DNA from: Treponema sp. | GTDB taxonomy: Bacteria; Spirochaetota; Spirochaetia; Treponematales; Breznakiellaceae | Assembly: GCA_009787835.1 (NCBI GenBank) | Contig: WQSN01000022.1 | Location: 1 to 41,988, forward strand | DNA length: 41,988 nucleotides | Direction: 5' to 3' | Part shown: in pieces, positions 8,757 to 16,998 of the stretch | Numbering within the stretch: position 1 is the first letter of the stretch | Layout: every line of letters begins with the position of its first letter | The notes under the pieces: generated by a model | Seen by the model: only the letters and a program-made list of their open reading frames with translations | The model's database searches: none | Told to the model about the DNA's origin: nothing | Made by a program: the position numbers and the translations under genes

Positions 8757-10778
8757 TTAAATCTTCGCGCCGGGTCTTACCAAAAGGGGCATACTGAAAA
8801 AACCGCATTTTTCCGTAATCCACCGGCCGCCCTTGACAGTTTCATCAGTCAGAAGGTTTTTCCATTCTCCTTCAGGAACATAATATGTAACTTCATCTTC
8901 GCTGAACACAGGCGCTACCAACAGATCCCCTCCCAGCATATACTGCCGGTCAAGATACGCGCAGGCGGGATCATCCGGGAATTCCAGAAACATCGCGCGA
9001 AGAACGGGAATGCCTTTTTCATGAGCTTCCATGCCCGCTTTCATGATGTACGGTTTTATACGATTTTTTAGTTCTGCGAAGAAACGGCAAACATCTGCGG
9101 ACTCTTCATCAACGCTCCACGGCACACGGTAAGAACTGCTGCCATGCAGCCGCGAATGGGATGATAATAAACCGAACGCAAGCCAGTGCTTAAACAATGC
9201 GGCGTTTGGTGTTCCTTCAAAACCTCCGATGTCATGGCTCCAGAAACCAAAACCGGAAAGTCCAAGCGAGAGTCCGCCTCTTAATGTTTCAGCCATCGCT
9301 TCAAAAGTTGATTCGCAGTCGCCGCCCCAGTGCAGCGGATAACGCTGGCTGCCTGATGTGGCGGATCTCGCGAACAGGCACGCTTCACCTTTTCCGCGTT
9401 TTCTTTCCAGCAATTCAAATACCGCTTTGTTGTACAGATATGTATAATAATTATGATGACGATGTGAATCACCGCCGTCAAAATAATTTGCATTCTCCGG
9501 AATTCTCTCGCCGAAGTCAGTCTTGAAACAATCAACTCCCATATCCAGCAATTTTTCCAGATGGTTTTGATACCACTTAACAGCCTGCGGATTGGAAAAA
9601 TCCACAATTGACAATCCCGCCTGCCAGTCATCGGTTTGATAAACAGAACCGTCGCGGTTCATAAGAAGATATCCGCCTTTCTTCCCTTCTTCAAAAAGCG
9701 GAGAACGCTGCGCGATATACGGATTGATCCAAACGCAGATTTTTAAACCTTTTGCTTTTATTCTCGACAGCATACCCGCGGGATCGGGGAATGTTTCTTT
9801 ATCCCATGTAAAATCGCACCAGTTAAAACCTTTCATCCAGAAGCAGTCAAAATGAAAAACAGACAGAGGTATTTTTCTCTCTTCCATTCCATTAATGAAA
9901 CTCATAACTGTTTTTTCATCGTATGAAGTTGTAAATGATGTTGAAAGCCACAAACCGTAACTCCATTCAGGCAGAAGAGCGGGCCTTCCTGTAAGCGCGG
10001 TGTAATGCTCCAGAATTGTTTTTGGCGAGGGACCGTAAATGATAAAGTACTCCAGAACTTCACCCGTTACGCAAAATTGCACGCGGGTAGTTTTTTCGCT
10101 TCCGACCTCAAAAGAAACCTTATCGGGAGTATTTATAAATACTCCGTAACCTTTATTTGTCATATAAAAGGGAATATTTTTGTATGCCTGTTCGCTTGCG
10201 GTACCGCCGTCCGCGTTCCAGATATCGATTGTTTGCCCGTTTTTTACAAGCGGTCCGAAACGTTCTCCGAGCCCGTATACAAGTTCGCCCACAGAAAGAG
10301 AAAGCTCATCTTTTAAATATGCTGTTTTAGGTTTATGCGGACCCCATCCCTGACTTACCATATACCCAAGAGATTTGCCCTGATTTTTGGTCAGTATTTT
10401 TTCTTCGCCGTAAAAAGTATTATTCCATCTATCGCCGCGATCAACTGATACTGAAAGAGCGCCGCTTTCCAGAACAGATTTGTTTTCCGTTATGCGAATA
10501 ACAGGTTTAAAATCGGAATCAATCTCCAGCGGGAAATGAGGTCCCTTATCCTGAGTCCCTTCAAAATGCGTAATCCTTACCTTTATTATGTTTTTCAGCG
10601 GACTGGAATAACGAACCGTTAAAAGCTGCATATTAAGCGTATCGCCCCGGTGCCGCACAGGTCTTTCAGGCGCGTACACAACAAGTTCATCTCCCTGCTG
10701 CTCAACCTCAGCGGCGCAGCCTGCGAAGTGCGCCTGAATGCCGTCTTTTATCAGCCAGTATCCGTTTGTAAATTTCAT
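8757..10778 (-). CDS. GH31 alpha-xylosidase (YicI-like), lacking the usual C-terminal domain
   Basis: The 673-residue product matches YicI-type alpha-xylosidases. It has the nucleophile motif KTDFGERIP (Asp421), the acid/base in HWGGDCES (Asp487), and the downstream GFGFWSHDIGGFEG block. It should remove alpha-1,6-xylose from the non-reducing end of xyloglucan oligosaccharides such as isoprimeverose. There is no signal peptide, so it acts in the cytoplasm. The start is set by a CAGGAGAC ribosome binding site. The protein ends at LLVRPGAKI, where YicI (772 residues) goes on with roughly another hundred residues of beta-sandwich, so that domain is missing here. It is the first gene of a two-gene operon with the GH95 enzyme. 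Confidence 0.92.
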   Translation of the reverse strand: MKFTNGYWLIKDGIQAHFAGCAAEVEQQGDELVVYAPERPVRHRGDTLNMQLLTVRYSSPLKNIIKVRITHFEGTQDKGPHFPLEIDSDFKPVIRITENKSVLESGALSVSVDRGDRWNNTFYGEEKILTKNQGKSLGYMVSQGWGPHKPKTAYLKDELSLSVGELVYGLGERFGPLVKNGQTIDIWNADGGTASEQAYKNIPFYMTNKGYGVFINTPDKVSFEVGSEKTTRVQFCVTGEVLEYFIIYGPSPKTILEHYTALTGRPALLPEWSYGLWLSTSFTTSYDEKTVMSFINGMEERKIPLSVFHFDCFWMKGFNWCDFTWDKETFPDPAGMLSRIKAKGLKICVWINPYIAQRSPLFEEGKKGGYLLMNRDGSVYQTDDWQAGLSIVDFSNPQAVKWYQNHLEKLLDMGVDCFKTDFGERIPENANYFDGGDSHRHHNYYTYLYNKAVFELLERKRGKGEACLFARSATSGSQRYPLHWGGDCESTFEAMAETLRGGLSLGLSGFGFWSHDIGGFEGTPNAALFKHWLAFGLLSSHSRLHGSSSYRVPWSVDEESADVCRFFAELKNRIKPYIMKAGMEAHEKGIPVLRAMFLEFPDDPACAYLDRQYMLGGDLLVAPVFSEDEVTYYVPEGEWKNLLTDETVKGGRWITEKCGFFSMPLLVRPGAKI

Positions 10779-10797
10779 TTTTAGTCTCCTGTGTTAT

Positions 10798-10825
10798 ATA
10801 ATAACATTTTAAACTGAATATACAA
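10798..10825 (-). promoter_or_regulatory. Probable promoter of the GH31-GH95 operon
   Basis: On the minus strand, TTGTAT (10825-10820), a 16-nt spacer and TATTAT (10803-10798) precede the ribosome binding site of the GH31 gene. It is placed by consensus only. Confidence 0.4.
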
Positions 10826-10889
10826 CGGTTCATTACAGGACTAACAGATTTTTCACCAATGCAATTTTACAGGAGAAAAAAAACAGACT

Positions 10890-11279
10890 CTAAATAAAAA
10901 CATCATCTTCATCTTCATCTTCTGTTTTATCATCGGATAACGGCAAATCAGTGTAGGAATTCAACACCATGCCAATTATCCGTGAATTTATGCCGGACTG
11001 TATCAAAAGCGCCGCTTCTTTTTTGATTACTTTAATGAGATGCGAATATTCATCGGTATCCTGCGCTATAATGTTAGAAAGTATTTTATTGATAATCTCC
11101 GAATCGGTTCCATCTATTACCAGACTAATTCCGTATTGGAATATATCCCTCGCGTTAACTTTATCAGTTTCCAGTTCGTCTTCCAGAGACAATAACCCTT
11201 CCCTGCGTGCCTTATCGGCCAACGCAAGAGCCTGTTTAGAAAAAACCTGATATTGCCAGATAAATTCGCTGCGATTCAT
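10890..11279 (-). CDS. Soluble protein resembling the cytoplasmic FliG-binding loop of MotA
   Basis: The 129-residue protein has no membrane segment. Residues 15-70 resemble the cytoplasmic loop of MotA stators: ADKARREGLLSLEDE followed by FQYGISLVIDGTDSEII. In E. coli MotA this loop carries Arg90 and Glu98, which contact the rotor protein FliG. Here Arg25 and Glu33 keep that spacing (R, eight residues, E). The tail is very acidic (DDKTEDEDEDD). All four MotA membrane helices and the proton-channel part are absent, so it cannot be a stator itself. Its ATG overlaps the end of the preceding FliG-like gene by four bases, so the two are translated together. It may bind the rotor or its partner, but the function is unknown. 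Confidence 0.65.
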   Translation of the reverse strand: MNRSEFIWQYQVFSKQALALADKARREGLLSLEDELETDKVNARDIFQYGISLVIDGTDSEIINKILSNIIAQDTDEYSHLIKVIKKEAALLIQSGINSRIIGMVLNSYTDLPLSDDKTEDEDEDDVFI

Positions 11280-11767
11280 GGTATTAACTCTCCTTCCGCC
11301 GCTATTATTATTTCAGCGGTACTTTCCAGATGATGTATAACAGCAATGATTTTCTCCTGCGCCTTTTCAACGTCCTTCAAACGTACCGGCCCCATATACT
11401 CCATATCTTCTTTTAACATACATGCCGCGCGTTTGGACATATTTTTAAATATCTTGTTCTGTACTTCCATACTCTCACTCTTGAGCGCCAGCGCCAACTC
11501 CTGGGAATCCACTTCGCGCATTATCTTCTGAATGGAGCGGTCATCTATTTTTAAAATTATATCAAATTTTACAGGTAAAAAATTATCAAGAATGTAGTGT
11601 GCGCCGGGACATATAACTTTGGCGGTTATCCACGATGCACCTTCCAGATGCAGACTGTTTATTGTATCGCAATAACTGGCAGCATCAGCCAAAATACTTA
11701 TAGAGAATTTTTCGATTGTTTTATGGCGTCCGCATACAGTTACAACAACATTATTATCATCGCTCAT
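11276..11767 (-). CDS. Truncated FliG-like protein carrying only the rotor C-terminal domain
   Basis: The 163-residue reading starts at the ATG at 11767, chosen because GGAGGTG lies six bases upstream. A longer frame reaching 11827 has no such site. Residues 68-150 match the FliG C-terminal domain: FDIILKIDDRSIQKIMREVD, then NMSKRAA and GPVRL. The charged residues that E. coli FliG uses against MotA (Lys264, Arg281, Asp288, Asp289, Arg297) appear as Lys96, Arg113, Glu120, Asp121 and Arg129. The first 65 residues match nothing I recognise. FliG's N-terminal FliF-binding and middle domains are absent. It is far shorter than FliG (about 330-345 residues), so it is a separate protein, not the main rotor subunit. 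It is co-transcribed with the MotA-loop-like gene. Confidence 0.75.
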   Translation of the reverse strand: MSDDNNVVVTVCGRHKTIEKFSISILADAASYCDTINSLHLEGASWITAKVICPGAHYILDNFLPVKFDIILKIDDRSIQKIMREVDSQELALALKSESMEVQNKIFKNMSKRAACMLKEDMEYMGPVRLKDVEKAQEKIIAVIHHLESTAEIIIAAEGELIP

Positions 11768-11798
11768 ATAACACCTCCTGCATGTCTTTGTACTGGTT

Positions 11799-11827
11799 AT
11801 TATATTATGTTTCATCTTTATATACAA
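11799..11827 (-). promoter_or_regulatory. Sigma-70-type promoter of the FliG-like/MotA-like operon
   Basis: Minus strand TTGTAT (11827-11822), a 17-nt spacer and TATAAT (11804-11799). The predicted transcript start gives a short leader holding the GGAGGTG site. It stands back to back with the hprK promoter, 24 bases away. Confidence 0.55.
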
Positions 11828-11851
11828 TAATTTTTAGGAGGCATTCCCTGA

Positions 11852-11880
11852 TTGCATGGTTTAAAAATATACTATAAAAT
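11852..11880 (+). promoter_or_regulatory. Sigma-70-type promoter of hprK, predicting a leaderless mRNA
   Basis: TTGCAT at 11852-11857, a 17-nt spacer and TAAAAT at 11875-11880, then six bases to the ATG. No ribosome binding site is present. Confidence 0.5.
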
Positions 11881-11886
11881 ACTGGC

Positions 11887-12876
11887 ATGGCGGACAGGGT
11901 TTTTACAGTACTCGACCTTATCGACCTGGATCTCAAGGAACACAATTCATTGAATCTTCGCTGTATCGGCGGCAGAAAAGGTCTTGTGAGAGTTATTGAC
12001 ATCCCCGACCTGAACCGCCCCATGGGCGCGATTATGGGTTTCTTCGAGGATTTCGCCTATCAAAGAATTCAACTTTTTGGCCGGGGGGAGGTTTCCTATT
12101 TAAGGCGGCTTGAAAACGCGAACGAAACAAAAACAATCGAAGAAATGTTCGCCTATCCCATGCCCTGCTGTATCTTTACCCATAATTTGTACCCTCATAA
12201 AGATTTTTTTGAAGTAGCTGAAAAAACCCAATGCCCCATTTTACAGACGGATCTGGGATCCGCAGATTTTACCGCGAGAATTATGCGGATACTTTCACGG
12301 GTTTTCTCTCCGCGTCAGATTGTTCATGGCGTACTTGTTGAAGTATACGGTCTTGGTATTCTGTTACAGGGGGATTCGGGCGTAGGCAAAAGTGAAACCG
12401 CACTGGAGCTAATTCACCGGGGCCACAGGCTGGTAGCGGATGATGTTGTAGAGCTTAACTGCATTTACGGAAATACGCTGATGGGCGCGGGAGCGAATAA
12501 AATCATAGGGCATCATATGGAAATCCGCGGACCGGGCATCATCAATATAACGCATCTGTTCGGGGTAAGGGCCATCAGGGACCGCAAAGAAATCCAGCTT
12601 GTCGTTGAACTTGAAGATTGGAATTCATCAAAAAATTATGACAGGCTTGGAATGGAAAATCCTACTGTTGAATTATTAGGAGTTACAATACCCAGATTAA
12701 CAGTGCCGGTAAAACCGGGCAGGAATATACCAATCATTATTGAAACCGCCGCAATGAATGAAAGGTTAAAATCAATGGGGTATCACGCCGCCAAGGAATT
12801 TAATAAAAACATCCTCAGATGGATTGAAAGCGGCTCTACCCGTTCAGTCTTCTTTGGAGACGATGATATTATTTAA
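11887..12876 (+). CDS. hprK: HPr kinase/phosphorylase
   Basis: The 329-residue protein has the usual two-part layout: an N-terminal domain (about 1-130) and a C-terminal catalytic domain with the Walker A loop GDSGVGKS (162-169), then the family signature around HHMEIRGPGIINI. It phosphorylates and dephosphorylates a serine of HPr, linking metabolic state to regulation. The next gene is HPr itself, with its Ser46 target present. No sugar-specific PTS enzyme II is in the window, so the pair may be purely regulatory here, as in other treponemes with incomplete PTS. It heads a six-gene operon that includes a nitrogen-type two-component system and lexA. The ATG has no ribosome binding site and lies six bases from a -10 box. 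Confidence 0.96.
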   Translation: MADRVFTVLDLIDLDLKEHNSLNLRCIGGRKGLVRVIDIPDLNRPMGAIMGFFEDFAYQRIQLFGRGEVSYLRRLENANETKTIEEMFAYPMPCCIFTHNLYPHKDFFEVAEKTQCPILQTDLGSADFTARIMRILSRVFSPRQIVHGVLVEVYGLGILLQGDSGVGKSETALELIHRGHRLVADDVVELNCIYGNTLMGAGANKIIGHHMEIRGPGIINITHLFGVRAIRDRKEIQLVVELEDWNSSKNYDRLGMENPTVELLGVTIPRLTVPVKPGRNIPIIIETAAMNERLKSMGYHAAKEFNKNILRWIESGSTRSVFFGDDDII

Positions 12877-12887
12877 GGAACGTATTA

Positions 12888-13154
12888 ATGATAGAAAAAA
12901 CAGTAAAAGTTATAAACAGGGCGGGTATTCACGCCAGACCTTCGGCATTACTTGTTCAAACAACAAAAAACTTTAAATCATCGATATATTTTGAAAAAAA
13001 CCAGGATCGCATTAACGCAAAATCAATCATGGGTATAATAACTTTGGGCGCGGGTTACGGAGCGGAAGTAAAATTAATCGCCGAGGGAGAGGATGAAAAA
13101 GAAGCGGTAGAAGCCCTGGTAAAACTTTTTGAGTCCAAGTTCGAAGAAGAGTAA
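12888..13154 (+). CDS. ptsH: Phosphocarrier protein HPr
   Basis: The 88-residue protein carries both HPr phosphorylation sites: His15 in NRAGIHARPSA, used by PTS enzyme I, and Ser46 in INAKSIMGI, used by HPr kinase. It is cytoplasmic. With HprK encoded 11 bases upstream, Ser46 regulation is the clearest role. Whether the PTS phosphotransfer through His15 is active depends on an enzyme I not seen here. A GGAACG sequence precedes the ATG. The nine-base gap to the next gene shows a continuous operon. Confidence 0.96.
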   Translation: MIEKTVKVINRAGIHARPSALLVQTTKNFKSSIYFEKNQDRINAKSIMGIITLGAGYGAEVKLIAEGEDEKEAVEALVKLFESKFEEE

Positions 13155-13163
13155 GGAGCGCTT

Positions 13164-14945
13164 TTGAAAAAAGCCAAAGCCCGTCCTGAATATTCAATAA
13201 TCAGCGTGCGGTTTATGATACTTATCTATGCGCTTCTTTGCATTCTTACCATTCTTTTTTCCCGTGATTTTTTTATTGATACCCTTTATGAAGGAAAAGT
13301 GCCGGACCGTTTAAGCCTGATTGTATTCTTTACCGTTCCATCGGTATTAATTGTTGTCCTCGCGATTTCATTTGTCGGCCTTCTCGCGGATATTGTATCC
13401 AGCCGCCCGGGAAGCAGATTTCAGGCAAGGCTTTTGGCGTATTTTATAGTAATAGTCATTTTCGCGGCAGCGCCGGTAATAGTTATGACAAGCGCGGCAT
13501 TAAATGAAATTGTCCGGTTCTGGCAGAGTATAAACACTTCTTCCGCTACACGGGCGGCAAACAGTTTTGTAGCGGAGAATTACACGCTGCATCTGGAACG
13601 TTTTGAAAATATCCTGAAAGAAAACAATTTTACGCGTCCTGATACAGGATTAAACCTGCCGCAGGATATTGCCGCCGTGCAGGTCTTCCGCAGCGCGGAC
13701 GGTGATTGGACAGAAAATTCATTCTCAGGCGACGGGCGGTTTTCCCTCGCTTATCCGCCATCGCTGGAAAGCGGATTTACAACAAGGGAACTGCCAAGGG
13801 ACAGGGATACAATCCGTTATGTGCAAAGACCGGCGCAAAATACGCTGATTGTAATTAATTATAACCTTGGCGGTGAATTTGACGCGGGAAGGAACGCTCT
13901 GGAAAATCAGACGGAACGTTTTGAAACAATTAATACATTAAGAGCCAACATCCGCCCGCTTATCATATACTATTACGGGGTATTTTTTCTTCCCACGCTG
14001 CTTATGACAGTAATTGTCGCCATTTCATTTACGCGGCGCATAACTCACCCGATTGTGGATTTAACAGAGGCGACACGGCGCGTCGCGGACGGGGATTTTT
14101 CAATCCAGATACTCTCCCGGCGCAATGACGAGCTTGGTCTTTTAATCCGTTCGTTTAACGCCATGGTGCAGGACCTGGAAAAATCCCGCGCCGCTTTGGT
14201 AAAACATGAAACAATTTCAATCTGGCAGAATATGGCGCAGCAGCTCGCGCATGAGATAAAAAATCCGCTAACGCCGATAAAACTTTCCGCGGAACGTGTG
14301 CTGCGCAGGTGGCGCAATGACCCCGGGAACATCAGCGATATTCTTGAAAATTCCATGATGGCGATAATTCAGGAAACAGAAGGGCTTTCCGCCCTGTTAA
14401 ACGAATTCAGAACATTGTCAAAACCGATGGAACCGTCGCAGTCATGGACCAGCCTTAATGCCTGCATTGAGGAAGTAATCAGCACATATTCAAACACATA
14501 TCCGCGCGTGGAATTCAACACAGAGTACGCGAAAACGGATATACAAATAAAAATTGATAAACACCGCCTGTCGCAAATACTGACAAATCTTTTTATCAAT
14601 GCGATTGACGCCATGAGCGGAAAAGGCATAATAGAAATACGAACAGACCTTGTCAAAAAAAGGGAAGTTTGTTATTGTAGGATAAGCGTTAAAGATTCAG
14701 GCATTGGTATTGGCAAACAGGAAGGTCAACTCGTCTTTACTCCGTATTTCACTACAAAAGAATCCGGCACAGGTCTTGGGCTTCCAATCGTTGAAAGAAT
14801 TGTAAACGATCACGGCGGTTCTATCTGGTTTGATTCGGCGGAAAACATGGGATCAACATTTTATATAGATTTACCTGCAGAACAATCTGCGGTCAGCCAT
14901 CGTACCGAAAGTCCGCCTGATGAAGGTTCTCTCGCGGAGAGTTAA
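13164..14945 (+). CDS. NtrY-like membrane sensor histidine kinase
   Basis: The 593-residue protein starts at TTG with an AAGGAG site just upstream. It has three hydrophobic segments before residue 115, an extracytoplasmic region of about 160 residues, another membrane segment near 275-298, a HAMP linker, the phosphorylation box AHEIKNPLTP with His363, and a C-terminal ATPase domain with DSGIGI and GTGLGLPI. This layout is that of NtrY kinases. It should phosphorylate the regulator encoded next, two bases after its stop. NtrY-NtrX pairs respond to nitrogen, redox or envelope signals in other bacteria. The signal here is unknown. Its place behind HprK-HPr suggests coupling to carbon status, which is inference. 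Confidence 0.92.
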   Translation: MKKAKARPEYSIISVRFMILIYALLCILTILFSRDFFIDTLYEGKVPDRLSLIVFFTVPSVLIVVLAISFVGLLADIVSSRPGSRFQARLLAYFIVIVIFAAAPVIVMTSAALNEIVRFWQSINTSSATRAANSFVAENYTLHLERFENILKENNFTRPDTGLNLPQDIAAVQVFRSADGDWTENSFSGDGRFSLAYPPSLESGFTTRELPRDRDTIRYVQRPAQNTLIVINYNLGGEFDAGRNALENQTERFETINTLRANIRPLIIYYYGVFFLPTLLMTVIVAISFTRRITHPIVDLTEATRRVADGDFSIQILSRRNDELGLLIRSFNAMVQDLEKSRAALVKHETISIWQNMAQQLAHEIKNPLTPIKLSAERVLRRWRNDPGNISDILENSMMAIIQETEGLSALLNEFRTLSKPMEPSQSWTSLNACIEEVISTYSNTYPRVEFNTEYAKTDIQIKIDKHRLSQILTNLFINAIDAMSGKGIIEIRTDLVKKREVCYCRISVKDSGIGIGKQEGQLVFTPYFTTKESGTGLGLPIVERIVNDHGGSIWFDSAENMGSTFYIDLPAEQSAVSHRTESPPDEGSLAES

Positions 14946-14947
14946 TA

Positions 14948-16351
14948 ATGTCAAAAATTTTAATTATAGATGATGAGCCAGGAATCAGAAAAACACTCGC
15001 GTCAATTCTTGAAGATGAAAAATTCAGGGTTTTTACCTGCGAAGACGCGCTGTCCGGCATTGAAATATTAAAACGCGAACCAATTGATTTAATTTTTCTT
15101 GATGTACTGCTTCCGAAACTGGGCGGCATTGAAGCGCTGGAAAGAATACGGAAAGAATGGCCGATGACAGAAATAATCATGATTTCGGGCCATGCAAATA
15201 TCGACATGGCGGTCCGCGCTGTAAAATTGGGAGTCTTTGATTTCCTTGAAAAACCGCTTTCTCTGGAGAAGGTTCTTACAGTATGCAGGAACGCGCTTGC
15301 AATAAAAAAACTCCGTGAAGAAAACAATAATCTAAAAAAGATAAGCCGGATTGCAAGCGAGGACATAATCGGAACAAGCGCCATTATCAGAAATATCAGG
15401 GAAACCGTAAAACAGGCAGCCGAAAGCGATGCCCGTATTTTAATAACCGGCGAAAACGGCGCGGGAAAAGAAGTTATCGCAAGAGCGATTCATCAATGTT
15501 CATCTCGCGCAAACAGTCCGTTTATAGACGTTAACTGCGCGGCGATACCGGAAACGCTGATAGAAAGCGAACTATTCGGCCATGAAAGAGGCGCATTTAC
15601 AGACGCGGTATCTACACGCAAGGGGCGGTTTGAACTGGCGCACGGAGGAACTCTCTTCCTTGATGAGATAGGCGACATGAGCCTTTCAGCGCAGGCTAAA
15701 GTGCTGCGCGTTATTCAGGAACAGAAAATCGAACGTCTTGGCAGTGAAAAAACAATTGAGACCGATGTGCGCATAATAGCCGCGACCAATCAGGATCTGG
15801 AAAAAGCCTGCGAAGAAGGCCGCTTCAGGCGGGATCTTTTTTTCAGATTGAATGTTATCCCCATTCATGCCCCGCCGCTGCGGGAACGATCTGAAGATAT
15901 AATTATGCTGCTGCACAATTTCCTGAATACGCTTAATAAGAATTTAATACTGGAAACCGACGCTCAGGAACTTCTTGCTTCCCATGACTGGCCGGGAAAT
16001 GTAAGGGAGCTGAAAAATCTGGCGGAGAGGATCGCCGTAATGCACCAGGGTGATTACATTACAGGATCCGAACTGCAAAAACTGCTGAACAACAATAAAA
16101 AAAGCAAAAGAAAAACATCTTCCAATGACGCATCTCTGGCAGGATCGCAGACAGGTCTGCCTGAAGGCATTCTGGAAAAAAATTACAATGAAGCAAAGGA
16201 AAATTTTGAAAAATTTTATCTGGAGTTCCAACTTTCAAAAAATGGTGGTATAATAACAAGAACGGCGGAAGCAATCGGCATTTATCCAAGTAACCTTCAC
16301 GCCAAACTCAGAAAACACAGCATATCAACTGCAAATGTAAAAGAAGAATAG
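14948..16351 (+). CDS. NtrX/NtrC-like sigma-54-dependent response regulator
   Basis: The 467-residue protein has a receiver domain with phospho-acceptor Asp52 (IFLDVLLPK), an AAA+ domain with Walker A GENGAGKE (168-175), and a C-terminal Fis-type helix-turn-helix (TRTAEAIGIYPSNLHAKLRK). The sigma-54 contact loop is GAFTDA (215-220), not the canonical GAFTGA. That change occurs in NtrX-type proteins and may alter sigma-54 activation. It is paired with the upstream NtrY-like kinase. It should drive or modulate transcription of target genes, which are not identifiable here. No sigma-54 promoter was recognised in the window. Confidence 0.93.
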   Translation: MSKILIIDDEPGIRKTLASILEDEKFRVFTCEDALSGIEILKREPIDLIFLDVLLPKLGGIEALERIRKEWPMTEIIMISGHANIDMAVRAVKLGVFDFLEKPLSLEKVLTVCRNALAIKKLREENNNLKKISRIASEDIIGTSAIIRNIRETVKQAAESDARILITGENGAGKEVIARAIHQCSSRANSPFIDVNCAAIPETLIESELFGHERGAFTDAVSTRKGRFELAHGGTLFLDEIGDMSLSAQAKVLRVIQEQKIERLGSEKTIETDVRIIAATNQDLEKACEEGRFRRDLFFRLNVIPIHAPPLRERSEDIIMLLHNFLNTLNKNLILETDAQELLASHDWPGNVRELKNLAERIAVMHQGDYITGSELQKLLNNNKKSKRKTSSNDASLAGSQTGLPEGILEKNYNEAKENFEKFYLEFQLSKNGGIITRTAEAIGIYPSNLHAKLRKHSISTANVKEE

Positions 16352-16385
16352 GGTTATTCGATACCCGGATGAGACAGAGGATAAT

Positions 16386-16991
16386 ATGAAGGAATTAACA
16401 AAACGCCAGAATGAAGTACTCACCTTTATAGCCGCATACATCAGGAAACATTCGTATCCTCCGACCATCAGGGAAGTAGCGGAAAATTTTTCCATATCAG
16501 TCAAGGGAGCGCATGATCACATAACAGCCGTAAAGAAAAAGGGTTATATTAAACAGAATGGGAAATGCCCGCGGACAATGGAACTTACGCGTGTGGAACG
16601 CGATGAAAATTCTGATTTAGCGGAGATTCCCCTTCTGGGCAGAGTCGCAGCCGGTATTCCGCTTCTTGCGGAAGAAAATTTTGACAGAACAATTGTTATG
16701 CACCGTTCCCTTCTGAAAAAAAACAAAAAGTACTTCGCGCTGAAAGTTGTCGGCGATTCAATGTCAGGCGCAGGCATACTGGAAGGCGACACGGCGATTA
16801 TTGAAAAGCAAAGCACGGTGCGCAGCGGTGAAATCGCCGTCGCGGTTGTGGACGAAGCTGTCACGCTGAAGCGTTTTATCAAAGAAAATTCAAAAATAAT
16901 GTTAAAAGCGGAAAATCCGGCTTATGAGCCCATTTACGGCCAGGATGTAAAAGTAGTCGGGCGGCTGTTTATTATTTTGCGCAGTTACTGA
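16386..16991 (+). CDS. lexA: LexA SOS repressor
   Basis: The 201-residue protein has the N-terminal winged helix (TKRQNEVLTFIAAYI, then YPPTIREVAE) and the C-terminal self-cleavage domain. The cleavage bond is Ala89-Gly90 in RVAAGIP. The catalytic pair is Ser125 (GDSMSG) and Lys162 (VTLKRF). It represses DNA repair genes until RecA filaments trigger cleavage. The recognition helix reads FSISVKGAHDHITAVKKKG, unlike the E. coli version, so the operator is probably not the E. coli SOS box. It sits inside an operon with holA downstream, 34 bases after the NtrX-like gene, which offers a chance for its own promoter. An AGAGGAT site precedes the ATG. Confidence 0.95.
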   Translation: MKELTKRQNEVLTFIAAYIRKHSYPPTIREVAENFSISVKGAHDHITAVKKKGYIKQNGKCPRTMELTRVERDENSDLAEIPLLGRVAAGIPLLAEENFDRTIVMHRSLLKKNKKYFALKVVGDSMSGAGILEGDTAIIEKQSTVRSGEIAVAVVDEAVTLKRFIKENSKIMLKAENPAYEPIYGQDVKVVGRLFIILRSY

Positions 16992-16998
16992 AAAAATT

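Noticed and set aside
16330..16390. SOS box for lexA autoregulation
   Set aside because: Neither the E. coli CTGT-N8-ACAG nor the Bacillus GAAC-N4-GTTC pattern is seen upstream of lexA.
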